From Paenalicyclobacillus mengziensis (GTDB lineage Bacteria; Bacillota; Bacilli; Alicyclobacillales; Alicyclobacillaceae): a DNA stretch of 64,000 bases. The notes under the pieces are model-generated. The model saw only the letters and a list, made by a program, of their open reading frames with translations. It ran no database searches and was not told where the DNA came from. Below, in pieces: positions 38,519-47,628 of this stretch. Location of the stretch: contig NZ_CP071182.1 of NCBI RefSeq assembly GCF_017298635.1, positions 2,108,001 through 2,172,000 of the forward strand. The letters are read 5' to 3'. The position numbers and the translations under genes are program-made. Numbering within the stretch: the stretch's first letter is position 1; the number at the start of each line of letters is the position of its first letter.

Positions 38519-39043
38519 GTGATTAAACTGAAAAAATGGCTTATATGGGTTGGAGGTCTTGTACTTATACTGTCACTCGTAGCAAATGTATATTTGTACC
38601 AGAAACACATGAAGACAAGTCGATTTGTAGAATCAGCCGTTAGAGATGCTACATTGTCGTTGAAAACTGCGGCAACTATGCAGATTATGCCGAATGTACC
38701 TAACAACTCTACTCAGGTTCAAGGAATGCAAGTTGCTCAAGCGGCATCCTATCTATCAAGTGCCGCACCATTCCTTAACGAAATGGGAATTCATCATATG
38801 CAGGGTATAGGAACCGCTCTATCACTTGATTCGTTCCCATTAATGTATCCGCATATGAAAAATGTGAACGCAAACCAAATATTGAAACTGGTTCAATATT
38901 CGTACTCACAACTAAATGCTTGCTTCCCAAATGGACCGACTGGCAAATTGGATTTCGGTAAATTACAGACTGCAATTAATAACATTTATCAAAAGATGCC
39001 TGCGAAGATTAAGCAAAGTTATTACAATGCCAAATCCCCATAA
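38519..39043 (+). CDS. Membrane-anchored protein of unknown function
   Basis: A 174-residue protein with one N-terminal membrane segment (WLIWVGGLVLILSLVANVYL) and an extracytoplasmic, mostly helical remainder rich in Asn, Gln and Ser. No known domain is recognised. Start GTG 38519 lies 9 bases behind GAGGT. It begins ~50 bases downstream of the intron's 3' end, so its original promoter may have been displaced. Confidence 0.65.
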   Translation: MIKLKKWLIWVGGLVLILSLVANVYLYQKHMKTSRFVESAVRDATLSLKTAATMQIMPNVPNNSTQVQGMQVAQAASYLSSAAPFLNEMGIHHMQGIGTALSLDSFPLMYPHMKNVNANQILKLVQYSYSQLNACFPNGPTGKLDFGKLQTAINNIYQKMPAKIKQSYYNAKSP

Positions 39044-39214
39044 CTCCTGCTCGTTCTGTCGCATAAGGGGGCAAGAGCGACAGATCCTTCTTGAACAAAC
39101 GGGCAGCAACTGAAGAATAGAAAAACCGATTACAATAGTTGGACAGAAATAATCAGGGGTAGGATTGAGATAAGATTGTTTCGTACAGAGTTGAACAACA
39201 AAGGTGTGAAATAA

Positions 39215-40003
39215 ATGCCCTTATTGATTAATCAAAGGGTTCGTGTAAAACAAGAAGGTCCATATTATAGTGCAATCGGACTCATAACCGACTACGAAAT
39301 TGAAATAGACGCTAGGAGTTCTAGTAAAGTCGAGAAATTTAAGGTGCAACTTCCTGGCGAAGAAACTGTGTGGTTTAAAGAAGAGGATTTGGACAAGATT
39401 AGTCCAAGTCTCCATAGAGATAGTGAAAAATCAAAGGTAAAAGGAGGAATAATTTGGGTTGTATCCATAGTCTGCACCTGTTCATTGATTCTAAATGCAC
39501 TTTTGTTGAACAAACATATTGGAGAGAAAACGAATACGCCTGAAGGTGCAGTCCGTCAATTTGTTAATGAATATTATCAAGATGCGAATCAGGTAGTGCT
39601 TCAGGACAAAAGTCCAACTAATGGCGGTTACTTCATAATAGTACATAAACCTAATACCAAAGGTTATCAGTTGTTTTATACAACATTTAAGAACGGTAAA
39701 TGGATTGCCATTAATACGGATCAAGGTTATCAAAGAACGTCTACCTATGTTTGGGGTGGAACGTTTGGTCCTCAAAAACCTAATTTTGTAGCTGTGTCCA
39801 CAGAGACAAATTCGAAAATTACCAAGGTTGTTGCCTACACAAGACTAAACGGAGATGGCAAGGACATACCGTTTGCCCTCAGTAAAGTCGGAAACCTGCC
39901 ATTCTGGGCTTATAAGTATAATGTCGGTACATTTAATGCCGACTATATCGTCGCATATGACAGTAATGGAAATGTAATCTGGTCAAGCAAGCATAAGTCT
40001 TGA
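39215..40003 (+). CDS. Membrane protein with N-terminal SH3/KOW-like segment, unknown function
   Basis: A 262-residue protein. The first ~65 residues are beta-rich and start like a small barrel (INQRVRVKQEGPYYSAIGLI). One membrane helix follows (GGIIWVVSIVCTCSLILNAL), then ~160 residues outside, with strands such as GYQLFYTTFKNGKWIAI and a WGG turn. I cannot assign a family. AAAGGTG precedes ATG 39215. It follows another single-span protein in the same orientation and the two may belong together. Confidence 0.65.
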   Translation: MPLLINQRVRVKQEGPYYSAIGLITDYEIEIDARSSSKVEKFKVQLPGEETVWFKEEDLDKISPSLHRDSEKSKVKGGIIWVVSIVCTCSLILNALLLNKHIGEKTNTPEGAVRQFVNEYYQDANQVVLQDKSPTNGGYFIIVHKPNTKGYQLFYTTFKNGKWIAINTDQGYQRTSTYVWGGTFGPQKPNFVAVSTETNSKITKVVAYTRLNGDGKDIPFALSKVGNLPFWAYKYNVGTFNADYIVAYDSNGNVIWSSKHKS

Positions 40004-40259
40004 CCCAATCAATCGCTGATAACGGAGAATTTATTCGACAGAGCATTCTCGTACCCTAATAAAAATACAGTTTATCACATATAGTTTCTATTGAACTCGG
40101 GGGCTTAAGCCTGAGAGGGAGTTGGTTGTATAAATACATAATTATTCATTTGCGGCTTTTTGTGGATGTGTAGCTTAAGGGCAGGAATATTCAGTAAGAA
40201 TTAGTACGCTTTTGAGGAGGGGCGAGATGCACAAGGGGACACAACGTTCTTGGTTACTT

Positions 40260-41713
40260 ACTTGACTCTTGTAAAAAACATGTTGTCGATTTGAGGTATC
40301 TTATGATGAATGAATAGAACCTTTGTCGCTGCCCTGAAAATCAAATAGGACAATCCATCTTCCCGTCGAAATTGCGGTTACCCCTAACCAAAATCCGACG
40401 AAGAAAGGACTGTCCAAGGTCATGGTAACTGTCTATTCACATATCGTCAATTTCATTTTGCTGCTACAACTGAGCCTTTCAAAACCGCAAAGGAATCATC
40501 TGTTATCCATCATGCATGGTATCGTCCTTTGCGATGGAAGAAAGACCATCACAGCAATGCGTCGTCAAACGAAGACGAACCGTGACCTGAGCTGCATGAC
40601 TCGCTTCCTTTCAGAATCGCCCTGGAATCATCACACCATCAATCGGCAACGGCGGCGATTTCTTCAGCAACTCGTCCGGCGTGAGCAAAAGAAATGTCCA
40701 GATAAACAACTCGTCTTTCTGCTTGTCGATGACACCGGATGCATGAAGAATGCAACAACACGGAAGATGGAGCGACTGGACTTTCACTTTTTACACGCTG
40801 AGGGTAAAACAGTTTGGTCACATGTCCTTGTCACCTCCCATGTCGTGACCGGCAATATCTCTGCTGCTTATGACTTTCGGCCATACTTTCGGGAAGAGGC
40901 ATGCACCGAGCTCGGAATTGGGTTCAAGAGCAAGATCGACTTGGCAATCGAACTCGTTCAAGATTTTGACGTCAGTGATGACGAACGGGTCTATGTCCTA
41001 TTTGACAGTTGGTATGCCAGCAAAAAACTGATTGATGCATGCAATGCCAAAGGATTTCACGTCATTGCAGCATTCAAGACCAACCGGATGATGTATCCAG
41101 CCGGGATTCAGGTCAAGGTCTCAGATTTCGCTCAGCAGTACATCCGTCATACCGACCTCCGCTCCGTTACAGTGGGGGACCACCGTTACCGGGTGTACGA
41201 GTATGAAGGACAGCTGAGCGATATTGAAAATGTCGAGGTCCTGCTATGTTGGGAAGACGGCTTCAGTCCAGAGAAAACACCATTTTGCATTCTGTGTACG
41301 GATGGCGCATTGGATGTCGTGACAATCCTTCGCCATTACCTGGTGAGGTGGAACATTGAGACTGGATACCGTTACTTCAAAGACCTGCTGGGCTTTGACC
41401 AATACCAAATGCAGTCGTATCAGGCAATTGAGCGTTTCTGGACGATTCAGTACCTGGTGTATGCATACCTTGAGTTTCAGCGATTGCAGTGGACAAAAGA
41501 AGACGCCATGACGCTCGGAGATGTCGTAAGACGTATCCGCAATGAGTATCTTGGCAACATTGTTTGCTACGTATATCAGCAAGCGTTGGAAAATCGTCCT
41601 CTCCTCAAGGTACTAAATACCTTGCACCTCATTGCCTGAAACGACCGCGAGACCTTACCCACTACAAGTCTGCCTAATTCTGGAGTTTTGAACCGATTTT
41701 GCAAGAGTCAAGT
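40260..41713 (+). mobile_element. IS701-like insertion sequence
   Basis: 1454 bp. The inverted repeats ACTTGACTCTTGTAAAA (40260-40276) and TTTTGCAAGAGTCAAGT (41697-41713) match at 16 of 17 positions. TACTT flanks both ends (40255-40259 and 41714-41718), a 5-bp target duplication. It contains one complete transposase gene and splits the host gene described at 40227. Confidence 0.85.
40422..41639 (+). CDS. IS701-like DDE transposase
   Basis: A 405-residue DDE transposase with an IS4/IS701-like layout. LVDDTGCMK carries the first Asp, YVLFDSWYASKKLID the second, and VRWNIETGYRYFKDLLGFDQYQ the Glu in the YREK-like position (here YRYFK). Intact from ATG 40422 to TGA 41639. It matches the flanking inverted repeats. 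Confidence 0.85.
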   Translation: MVTVYSHIVNFILLLQLSLSKPQRNHLLSIMHGIVLCDGRKTITAMRRQTKTNRDLSCMTRFLSESPWNHHTINRQRRRFLQQLVRREQKKCPDKQLVFLLVDDTGCMKNATTRKMERLDFHFLHAEGKTVWSHVLVTSHVVTGNISAAYDFRPYFREEACTELGIGFKSKIDLAIELVQDFDVSDDERVYVLFDSWYASKKLIDACNAKGFHVIAAFKTNRMMYPAGIQVKVSDFAQQYIRHTDLRSVTVGDHRYRVYEYEGQLSDIENVEVLLCWEDGFSPEKTPFCILCTDGALDVVTILRHYLVRWNIETGYRYFKDLLGFDQYQMQSYQAIERFWTIQYLVYAYLEFQRLQWTKEDAMTLGDVVRRIRNEYLGNIVCYVYQQALENRPLLKVLNTLHLIA

Positions 41714-42408
41714 TACTTATTACGGATGCACCAAGAGATTTGAATTTTGCTATGTACGTAGCTTGTTCCTTCAACATCATTCCAGAGACTACGCCTTTTG
41801 TTAGAGAACAAGTTTGGTCTGCGTACCGTGCGGATATCTTGGACAAAGAGGAATACAAGACGTTAAATTCACAATGGCTACGCTGGTGGCAAGACATCGT
41901 ACAAGATCGGGCTGATAATGAACTGCATGGGAGATGGAGTCGACATTACTCTCCTGACGGGCAGTTTGCAGCCCTAGAAGACCCCCTTCGTGGTAGATGC
42001 GCACAGGTCTTCCACTCATTCAATGAATGGTGGGGACTTACGGCAGGTGGTCAGCAAGGCGTGAATTACTGGGACAAGGCAGGAAACCTTCGCTCCATCG
42101 TAAAGCGAGTGGAAGATGAACTCGAAACAACGATCAAACCCTTTAAGCTAGTCGTTGATTACGTTTATACAGGGCTTGGGAGAATTGTGGAGGTCACGCC
42201 CTCATATGCCATCATGAGCGTTCACCGTCCAAATTTGTCGGTACATAACGATGATTGGCGGTTGGCAAAAATCCGTGAGTTAGCGTAGAAGTTCCGTCGT
42301 TAGTCATAATGAACGACATCGGCTCCGTTTCGTAGAAACGTGGATTACATTGTCCATACTGCTTAATGGCAGGCAATGCAGAGCCACAATACGAAAGGAG
42401 TCGTTAAT

Positions 42409-42767
42409 ATGAAGGATTGCACAAAATTCGTAGGTTTAGACGTGTCCAAAGATACCATTGCAGTCGGCGTGGCAGATGAAGGTAGAGGTCAACCCAGGTT
42501 CGTCGGAATGTTTCCCAACTCTGTTGAGTCTGTCAGAAGTTTGGCAAGGCACCTATCCGAAGACGGAGTTCACTTGGAGTTCTGTTATGAGGCAGGACCA
42601 ACGGGTGACTCTATCGGTTGCTACGTGCTATGGAGTTGTCTTGCACAGTGGTTGCTCCGACTCTTATCCCAGTCTGGCAAGGTGACAGAGTCAAAACAGA
42701 CCGACGGGATGCGTTGAGACTCGCAAAGCTCTCTACGAGAGCGTTTATACCACTGATGCTTCCTTAG
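42409..42767 (+). pseudogene. IS110-family transposase, frameshifted 5' remnant
   Basis: AAAGGAG precedes ATG 42409, encoding KFVGLDVSKDTIAVGVADEG, the typical DEDD-type IS110 start, then FCYEAGPTG. Near 42620-42640 the frame shifts; the family sequence continues as [18 protein letters not shown] and [13 protein letters not shown] before ending at TAG 42765-42767. The C-terminal two thirds are absent. No IS110 ends could be defined. Confidence 0.8.
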
Positions 42768-42964
42768 GGGTGACCGTCGCTGACATTCTGGAACTTGTTC
42801 ACGCTGAACAGGGCACTGACAGCGCAACCGTAATTGGATGGGATTGTAACTGTCAAAAGGAATGGCCGTCTCCTTCGAGCTGAGCTATCTGCTCGCATCC
42901 GTCGAATGAGTGGCAATAACCCAGGCATACCGGGAAGGAGAACCCGCTGATTGGAGGAGGTAAC

Positions 42965-43462
42965 ATGCTCAACTCGATTCGAGTTATGACATCCGCTTAT
43001 TTGTTTTACGGAGATTCGGTTTTACTCATGCAGCGCTCACCTCGCAAGAAATTCATGCCAAACGTGTGGGCTGCCGTTGGTGGACACGTTGAGCCAGGTG
43101 AGCATGGGGATTTGCTCCAATCATGCCTTCGAGAGATAGCTGAAGAGACCGGAATACAGCCAAGCCAACTGAATGGATTATCGCTCAGATATGTTCTGTT
43201 GCGACAGAGAAACAAAGAACTCCGTCAACAATTCGTGTACTTTGGAACGACAACAACAGCTGACATTGGATCGACAGATGAGGGCACATTGCACTGGATT
43301 CCGTATCACGAAGTTTTTAACCGTAGAATGACCGACAGCAATCGATTGATGCTGGAACACTACTTTGGGAACACCGACGATAAGCAAATCTGGGTAGGGA
43401 CTTTGCAAGGGGTAAATGGTGGGGCCGTTGTACGTTGGGCTCCAATGTCAGATTGGGGGTAA
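42965..43462 (+). CDS. Nudix hydrolase
   Basis: A 165-residue Nudix enzyme. The box is complete: GGHVEPGEHGDLLQSCLREI then AEETG. The N-terminal strand region (YLFYGDSVLLMQRSPRKKFMPNVWAAV) fits the fold; the C-terminal part lacks a specific signature, so the nucleotide substrate is open. GGAGG precedes ATG 42965. The APH-like kinase gene follows after 14 bases, probably as an operon. Confidence 0.85.
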   Translation: MLNSIRVMTSAYLFYGDSVLLMQRSPRKKFMPNVWAAVGGHVEPGEHGDLLQSCLREIAEETGIQPSQLNGLSLRYVLLRQRNKELRQQFVYFGTTTTADIGSTDEGTLHWIPYHEVFNRRMTDSNRLMLEHYFGNTDDKQIWVGTLQGVNGGAVVRWAPMSDWG

Positions 43463-43476
43463 GTGGGAGGTGGATC

Positions 43477-44511
43477 GTGAGTAAACACAGCATGGGACTA
43501 TACACAAACCTGGATTGGAACGTAATAGGTGCGGTGCTTGGCATTGGCGTACCAAAGACACCACCTCGGCCAGTAACGGGAGGCCTTTTGCATCGTATGT
43601 GGAGAGTAGACACCGAGCAGGGAACGTATGCAGTGAAGGTCTTGAACCCGGAAATCATGGGACGACGTGAGGCCAAGCACAACTACCGAGTATCAGAACG
43701 GGTGGCACAGGCGGCCTACAAGAAAGGGGTTCATGCTGTCCCGGCACGAATGGTTGGGAATGAACCTTGGATTGAAGTAAGCGGTTCACACTTCATGGTA
43801 TTTGACTGGATTGAGGGACGCACGTTGTTGGCTGGGGAATGCACCGTGAGTCACGCCCGCACCATTGGTGATGTGTTGTATGGTATTCACGCCTTACACA
43901 TAAACGTTGATGGATTGGAATTGCCGACGGGTGAAGAAGTACCCATCGAGACTTGGCGAGGGCACATCAAGAGAGCCAAACAAAGAGGAGTGTGTTGGGG
44001 CGTTCCCTGGGAATATCTCCTTGACGAGGTTGTTTGTTGGTCTCGCTTGTATGGGGAAGCGGTAAGAAACCTTTCCGAACAAGTGGTTGTTAGTCATCGG
44101 GATCTGGATTCAAAGAATGTGATATGGAGTGACGAAGACGTTCCTTATCTGATTGACTGGGAGTCTACAGGTTACATAAATCCGACAGTTGAATTGGTGG
44201 AGGTTGCACTCAATTGGAGCCGACTGGCGGACGGGGCAGCCGATAAGAAACGCTTTCAGGCAGTAATCACAGCCTATGTCCATGCAGGTGGAGTGCCACG
44301 GGATGAGGTGTCCGATGCGGTACACGCCACCTTGGGTGGTACGTTGGCCTGGCTAGAGTACAATATGCGGCGCTCCCTAGATGACGAAGTGTTTGGAACA
44401 GAGGAACGAGGACTCGGAACCAGGGAGGTCCGTCACACGATTGATGCGTTAAAGAGATTCACTCAAACTGCGCCAGAATGCATCACTTGGGCGAACGAGA
44501 TTTTGCTATGA
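43477..44511 (+). CDS. Aminoglycoside-phosphotransferase-like kinase (APH family)
   Basis: A 344-residue small-molecule kinase. It has the APH catalytic loop HRDLDSKN, the metal-binding D in YLIDWESTGY, and an N-terminal nucleotide-binding lobe with YAVKVLNPE. GTG 43477, 5 bases behind GGGAGGTGG, is the likely start; the frame is open to 43435. The substrate cannot be told: APH-family kinases act on antibiotics, choline, thiamine, homoserine and others. It lies directly behind the Nudix gene and ahead of a remnant that resembles the C-terminal part of another APH-like protein. Confidence 0.8.
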   Translation: MSKHSMGLYTNLDWNVIGAVLGIGVPKTPPRPVTGGLLHRMWRVDTEQGTYAVKVLNPEIMGRREAKHNYRVSERVAQAAYKKGVHAVPARMVGNEPWIEVSGSHFMVFDWIEGRTLLAGECTVSHARTIGDVLYGIHALHINVDGLELPTGEEVPIETWRGHIKRAKQRGVCWGVPWEYLLDEVVCWSRLYGEAVRNLSEQVVVSHRDLDSKNVIWSDEDVPYLIDWESTGYINPTVELVEVALNWSRLADGAADKKRFQAVITAYVHAGGVPRDEVSDAVHATLGGTLAWLEYNMRRSLDDEVFGTEERGLGTREVRHTIDALKRFTQTAPECITWANEILL

Positions 44512-44512
44512 G

Positions 44513-44800
44513 CAGAACAATATCGATGACTACTGGATCTCGCAGATCCCTCAATTTCTGCGTCTAAGAGAAATCATCGTATATGTGGGCATGTACAAAA
44601 ACCACCCCGACATCTCAGAGCTTAACCAATGGGGCAAGGACTATGTGGCTGAAGCGAAGGTGAGAATTGAGAAAGGAATTCCGATTGTGGTTCTCGGAGG
44701 AAGTGGATTTCTCCACTCTCTGGAGTTGACCGAGGTTGTGAACGATTGGGACTTAACGACAGTAACCCCCAAGGAGGCGATTTCGCTGCCGGTCAGAAGC
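44513..44800 (+). pseudogene. Mosaic remnant: APH C-terminal piece joined to another gene fragment
   Basis: The frame read from 44513 gives DDYWISQIPQFLRLREIIVY, typical of the C-terminal helices of APH-family kinases, without any preceding catalytic domain. It continues through KGIPIVVLGGSGFLHSLELT and VVNDWDLTT, which looks like the beginning of a nucleotidyltransferase-type protein, and then runs in frame into the next broken gene at 44801. There is no proper start. I read it as two 3'/5' stumps fused by deletions. Confidence 0.5.
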
Positions 44801-45398
44801 ATGCCCGAAGAAACAGCTGTTGAGCTTCTGTCTCAATTCGAGGCTATTGGCATTCATTCGTCTCTGGATTGACGGAGGCTGGGCCGTAGACGCTTTACTT
44901 TGTCAGCCGACTCGTCCTCACGGAGACTTGGATATCGTCGTTCAGAAGCAGGACGTTGAACACACTCGGGATGTTTTGAAGGAGTTAGGTTATAAGGACC
45001 AGATGGATGTAGACACGAGACCGTCGAACTTCGTGATGGCGGATGAAGCAGGGCACGAAATCGACTTGCACGTTATCGAGTTTGATGAGGATGGCAATGG
45101 TGTGTATGTTCCGCCCGATTTGGGCCTTTCATATCCCTCTGATTCCCTGACAGGTCAAGGAGTAATCGGATGCCATCTGGTGTCTTACATCTCTCCGGAG
45201 TGGCTTGTTCGCTTCCATACTGGCTACGAAATTGACGAACAAGACATCCACGATGTGATGGCGTTGCACCGTCGGTTTGGCGTGTCGTTGCCGGACGAAT
45301 ACATATTGTTGCCTAAAACCAGTGACGACCGAGACGCACAGGCAGACGAGCAACTTGTGAAGTACAGTTCACTGTCACTGCCGACAGAAACAAAGTAG
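44801..45398 (+). pseudogene. Lincosamide/aminoglycoside nucleotidyltransferase-like gene with a 4-bp duplication frameshift
   Basis: From ATG 44801 the frame reads ETAVELLSQFEAIGI, and after the shift WIDGGWAVDALL, RPHGDLDIVV and HEIDLHVIEFDEDGNG, the layout of LinA/ANT(2'')-like nucleotidyltransferases, with the D-x-D metal site in GDLDIVV. At 44850-44857 the tetranucleotide ATTC is present twice in a row; with one copy the frame is continuous (GIRLWIDGG). The duplication causes the early TGA. Apart from that the sequence down to TAG 45398 looks well preserved, so the mutation may be recent. Confidence 0.75.
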
Positions 45399-45401
45399 AT
45401 T

Positions 45402-45698
45402 TTGGGAGCAGCATTATATCATCCTACATCTGAGAAGATTGAAGCATTGCTCACCTCGGTATATGCGGAATCGGACACAGGGCTATTCGGTTTGAAGATA
45501 GGCGAGATCGTTGTCGCTGTTATGGGGATTAGGCTCGACAGCCAATCGGTTGCCGAAATCTTACATATTGCGGTCGGTAAGGAAAGCCGAGGCAAGGGCT
45601 ATGGCCGTCGCCTAATCGAGTTGGTCGTTCAGGAAGAGGTATTGACGGGTCTCTCCGCTGAAACAGATTGTGATGCGGTTGGGTTCTATCAGCGTTGA
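45402..45698 (+). pseudogene. GNAT acetyltransferase, 3'-truncated
   Basis: A 98-codon frame starting at TTG 45402 carries the GNAT core: a strand ending EILHIAVGKESRGKGYGRRL with the acetyl-CoA loop RGKGYG, then LSAETDCDAVGFYQR. Family members continue with a final strand (usually GFE and so on), but here the frame stops and unrelated sequence follows. The acetyl-CoA site is intact; the end of the fold is lost. Confidence 0.65.
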
Positions 45699-45796
45699 AC
45701 TTGGCGAAGTTCGAGAGTCGGTACTGGAAAGCGGAGGATTACTATCTACGGACGGTCTTGCCAGCAGAGCAAGCGGATGTGGTAATCGAATCCTGA
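45695..45796 (+). pseudogene. 3' remnant resembling a nucleoside/uridine kinase tail
   Basis: In a third frame the sequence reads ESRYWKAEDYYLRTVLPAEQ and then ADVVIES before TGA, resembling the C-terminal end of P-loop kinases of the uridine kinase kind. Only ~33 codons remain, fused directly to the truncated acetyltransferase. Confidence 0.4.
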
Positions 45797-45884
45797 CCGG
45801 ATAACTTCAGCATTGACTGGGGGAGAGAATATCAAGCGTGATAAAATGAGGGATAGTTCTGCAATATTTCGGGAGGACAAAAAT

Positions 45885-46301
45885 ATGATTTATGATGGGA
45901 ATTGCCCGTTTTGCAATCCGCACAAAGATAAGGAGCAAAATATCATATTTGAAAATGAAACTTGTTACTTCCTCCAGCACAACAAACAGCAAGATGTGCT
46001 GGAGGGGTGTGGCGTCATAGTCCCCAAAAACCATCATGCGAATGCCTTCGAACTAACAAGAGAGGAATGGAACGACACATACGATTTATTACAGAAAGCA
46101 AAAGCGTATTTAGACCAAGAATACACTCCGGCTGGATATACACTCGGTTGGAATGTTGGTGAAGTTTCTAATCAGTTTATTTTCCACAGTCATTTTCACG
46201 TTATCCCGAGGTATGATGATGAACCTTTGGCTGGAAAGGGGATTCGTTATTGGTTGAACCAGCCGGAGAATAAACGGGAAAAATTAATGATGCGAAAATA
46301 A
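45885..46301 (+). CDS. HIT-family hydrolase
   Basis: A 138-residue HIT protein. The motif FHSHFHVIPRY holds the histidine triad (H-x-H-x-H) with the catalytic central His. CPFCNPHKDKEQNIIFEN is the usual Cys-containing N-terminus and VIVPKNHHANAFEL the usual middle. Members hydrolyse nucleotide phosphoramidates or Ap4A-like nucleotides. ATG 45885 is preferred because GGGAGG lies 9 bases upstream, although the frame is open to 45813. Intact, unlike most of its neighbours. Confidence 0.85.
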   Translation: MIYDGNCPFCNPHKDKEQNIIFENETCYFLQHNKQQDVLEGCGVIVPKNHHANAFELTREEWNDTYDLLQKAKAYLDQEYTPAGYTLGWNVGEVSNQFIFHSHFHVIPRYDDEPLAGKGIRYWLNQPENKREKLMMRK

Positions 46302-46397
46302 TCTTGTTAGAAAAGCGAGGATGAGTGCGTAACAACACCAGCTTTTAGTCGAAATAAACAACACCCTATGTGTATCTACATGGCGGCGCACTCGCCT

Positions 46398-46832
46398 CTA
46401 CGGTTCTCTTAGCACCTTCTGATAGTGATGCTGGGTCTTCGTTCGCTCGTATCCAAGTTTTGGGTAGAAGTGATGCGATTCGGGACGCTGCGTGCCGGAC
46501 CTAAGCCGAACGACACGATACCCGTTCTCCAATGCCCAGTTCTCAGCCTCGGTCATCAACAATCGCCCCACGCCTTGCTGCCGATATCGATTGTCCACAA
46601 CGATGCCTCGCACCTCGACGTACGGCGGGGAACTTAGGGAATGGATGCCATGTACGTGTATCCATCCGATGACCACGCCATTGTCCTCGACAACGAAAAT
46701 CTGATGCTCCGTCAGTCGCTGTAAGTGATGAAACCGCTCCTCAACTTCTTCTCTGCTGGCAGGATAACCAAATTGCTCGCATAATGCTGTTACCTGCTCA
46801 ACATCTATTGATTCCATTCGGCGCACCAGCAT
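46398..46832 (-). CDS. GNAT N-acetyltransferase
   Basis: A 144-residue acetyltransferase with the acetyl-CoA loop RQQGVGRLL after the strand VEVRGIVVDNRY, and the closing SHHFYPKLGYERTKTQHHY typical of the fold. ATG 46832 lies 7 bases behind GAGGAG; an earlier in-frame start at 46847 is possible. The first ~30 codons of this gene recur as a decayed copy at 51359 on the same strand, as part of a larger repeat. Substrate unknown. Confidence 0.8.
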   Translation of the reverse strand: MLVRRMESIDVEQVTALCEQFGYPASREEVEERFHHLQRLTEHQIFVVEDNGVVIGWIHVHGIHSLSSPPYVEVRGIVVDNRYRQQGVGRLLMTEAENWALENGYRVVRLRSGTQRPESHHFYPKLGYERTKTQHHYQKVLREP

Positions 46833-47022
46833 ATGACCACTCCTCAAACTTTGATTTCTCCTCGGACTTCGTGATTCCTCTACGCCGTGCTATTTAAGGT
46901 TTGGCTAAACGCATTCTAATGTGCAGGAAATGTATGCGGAAGTATGGAAAGAGTCTGCGAACTTAATAAGTCCAAAATGCGTACCGACTCGTGAACGAGC
47001 GTCTCGAGGAGATGTTATGGAT
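46735..47022. repeat. Direct repeat, copy A (~290 bp)
   Basis: This block recurs at 51359-51644 in the same orientation at roughly 85% identity by eye. It covers the 5' end of the acetyltransferase gene, its upstream region, and the ribosome site and start (GAGGAGATGTTATGGATGA) of whatever gene follows. Copy A leads into an aminoglycoside adenylyltransferase-like fragment, copy B into a DinB/YfiT fragment. It looks like a duplication or a recombination hot spot. Confidence 0.8.
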
Positions 47023-47322
47023 GAGAGGGGTCTGACCGAAAATGCCCGAGTTCGCCGCCATATTCGTCTGGTAGCGGTGATCGGTTCACGTGCTCGAACG
47101 GATCGACCGGCGGATTCGTGGTCAGACTTGGACCTACTGCTTTTCACAAAGAATCCATCGGTATGGACAGCACTATTGAACACCGTTGATGTCTTCGGAA
47201 GTCTCGGCAAGGAACTTGCCGGGCAGTTGGGGTACGCCTATCCGAACGATGCTCATGCGTATGTTGTAGGTCTCCTCCGAGAGTATCGAGAGACAAACAA
47301 TGGATGCAGAGTTGGCGAATGA
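47017..47322 (+). pseudogene. Aminoglycoside 6-adenylyltransferase-like (AadE-type) fragment
   Basis: From ATG 47017 the frame reads TENARVRRHIRLVAVIGSRA and then SWSDLDLLLFTKNPS, the nucleotidyltransferase core with GS and D-x-D of the ANT(6) kind. The frame stops after ~100 codons, whereas ANT(6) proteins have ~280-300. The following 47300-47443 frame (AELANDFFYPLDAFYRQREK) is of unknown origin. A catalytic-domain stump without the C-terminal domain is unlikely to work. Confidence 0.6.
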
Positions 47323-47628
47323 TTTTTTCTACCCTCTTGACGCCTTTTACAGGCAGAGGGAGAAACAACCACTCATCGAGTTCGTGGATAGAATATACGC
47401 ACCTCTCGGCGGTCAGCTCTTTGATGGGTTCAGTCAAAAGTAAGAGTGATGATAATGTTCTCGTTGGGGAAGTGGAACGACCGACCAAGCAACTTGACGG
47501 CATGAATTTGGATATAGGTATGCGTGAATTTGAACGGTCATCTTCCGTATCAAGAGCAGGTGGGCCAAGCATTTTGGCCATTTATATTTCGTATGTCGGG
47601 TATACACACATCATCTTCAGGAAAGGGC

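Larger units (their letters stand above)
40227..42288 (+). pseudogene. Unknown gene interrupted by an IS701-like element after codon 11
   Basis: A strong GAGGAGGGGCGAG precedes ATG 40227, which encodes MHKGTQRSWLL up to 40259. The frame resumes exactly behind the element at 41719 as ITDAPRDLNFAMYVACSFN and runs to TAG 42288. Joining the parts (minus one TACTT copy) gives 603 bases, a 200-residue protein rich in Trp (WLRWWQDIV, FNEWWGL). The family is not recognised and nothing suggests export. The 3' part has open codons back to the element edge, which is what revealed the split. The real start is separated from the body, so the gene is inactivated. Confidence 0.75.
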
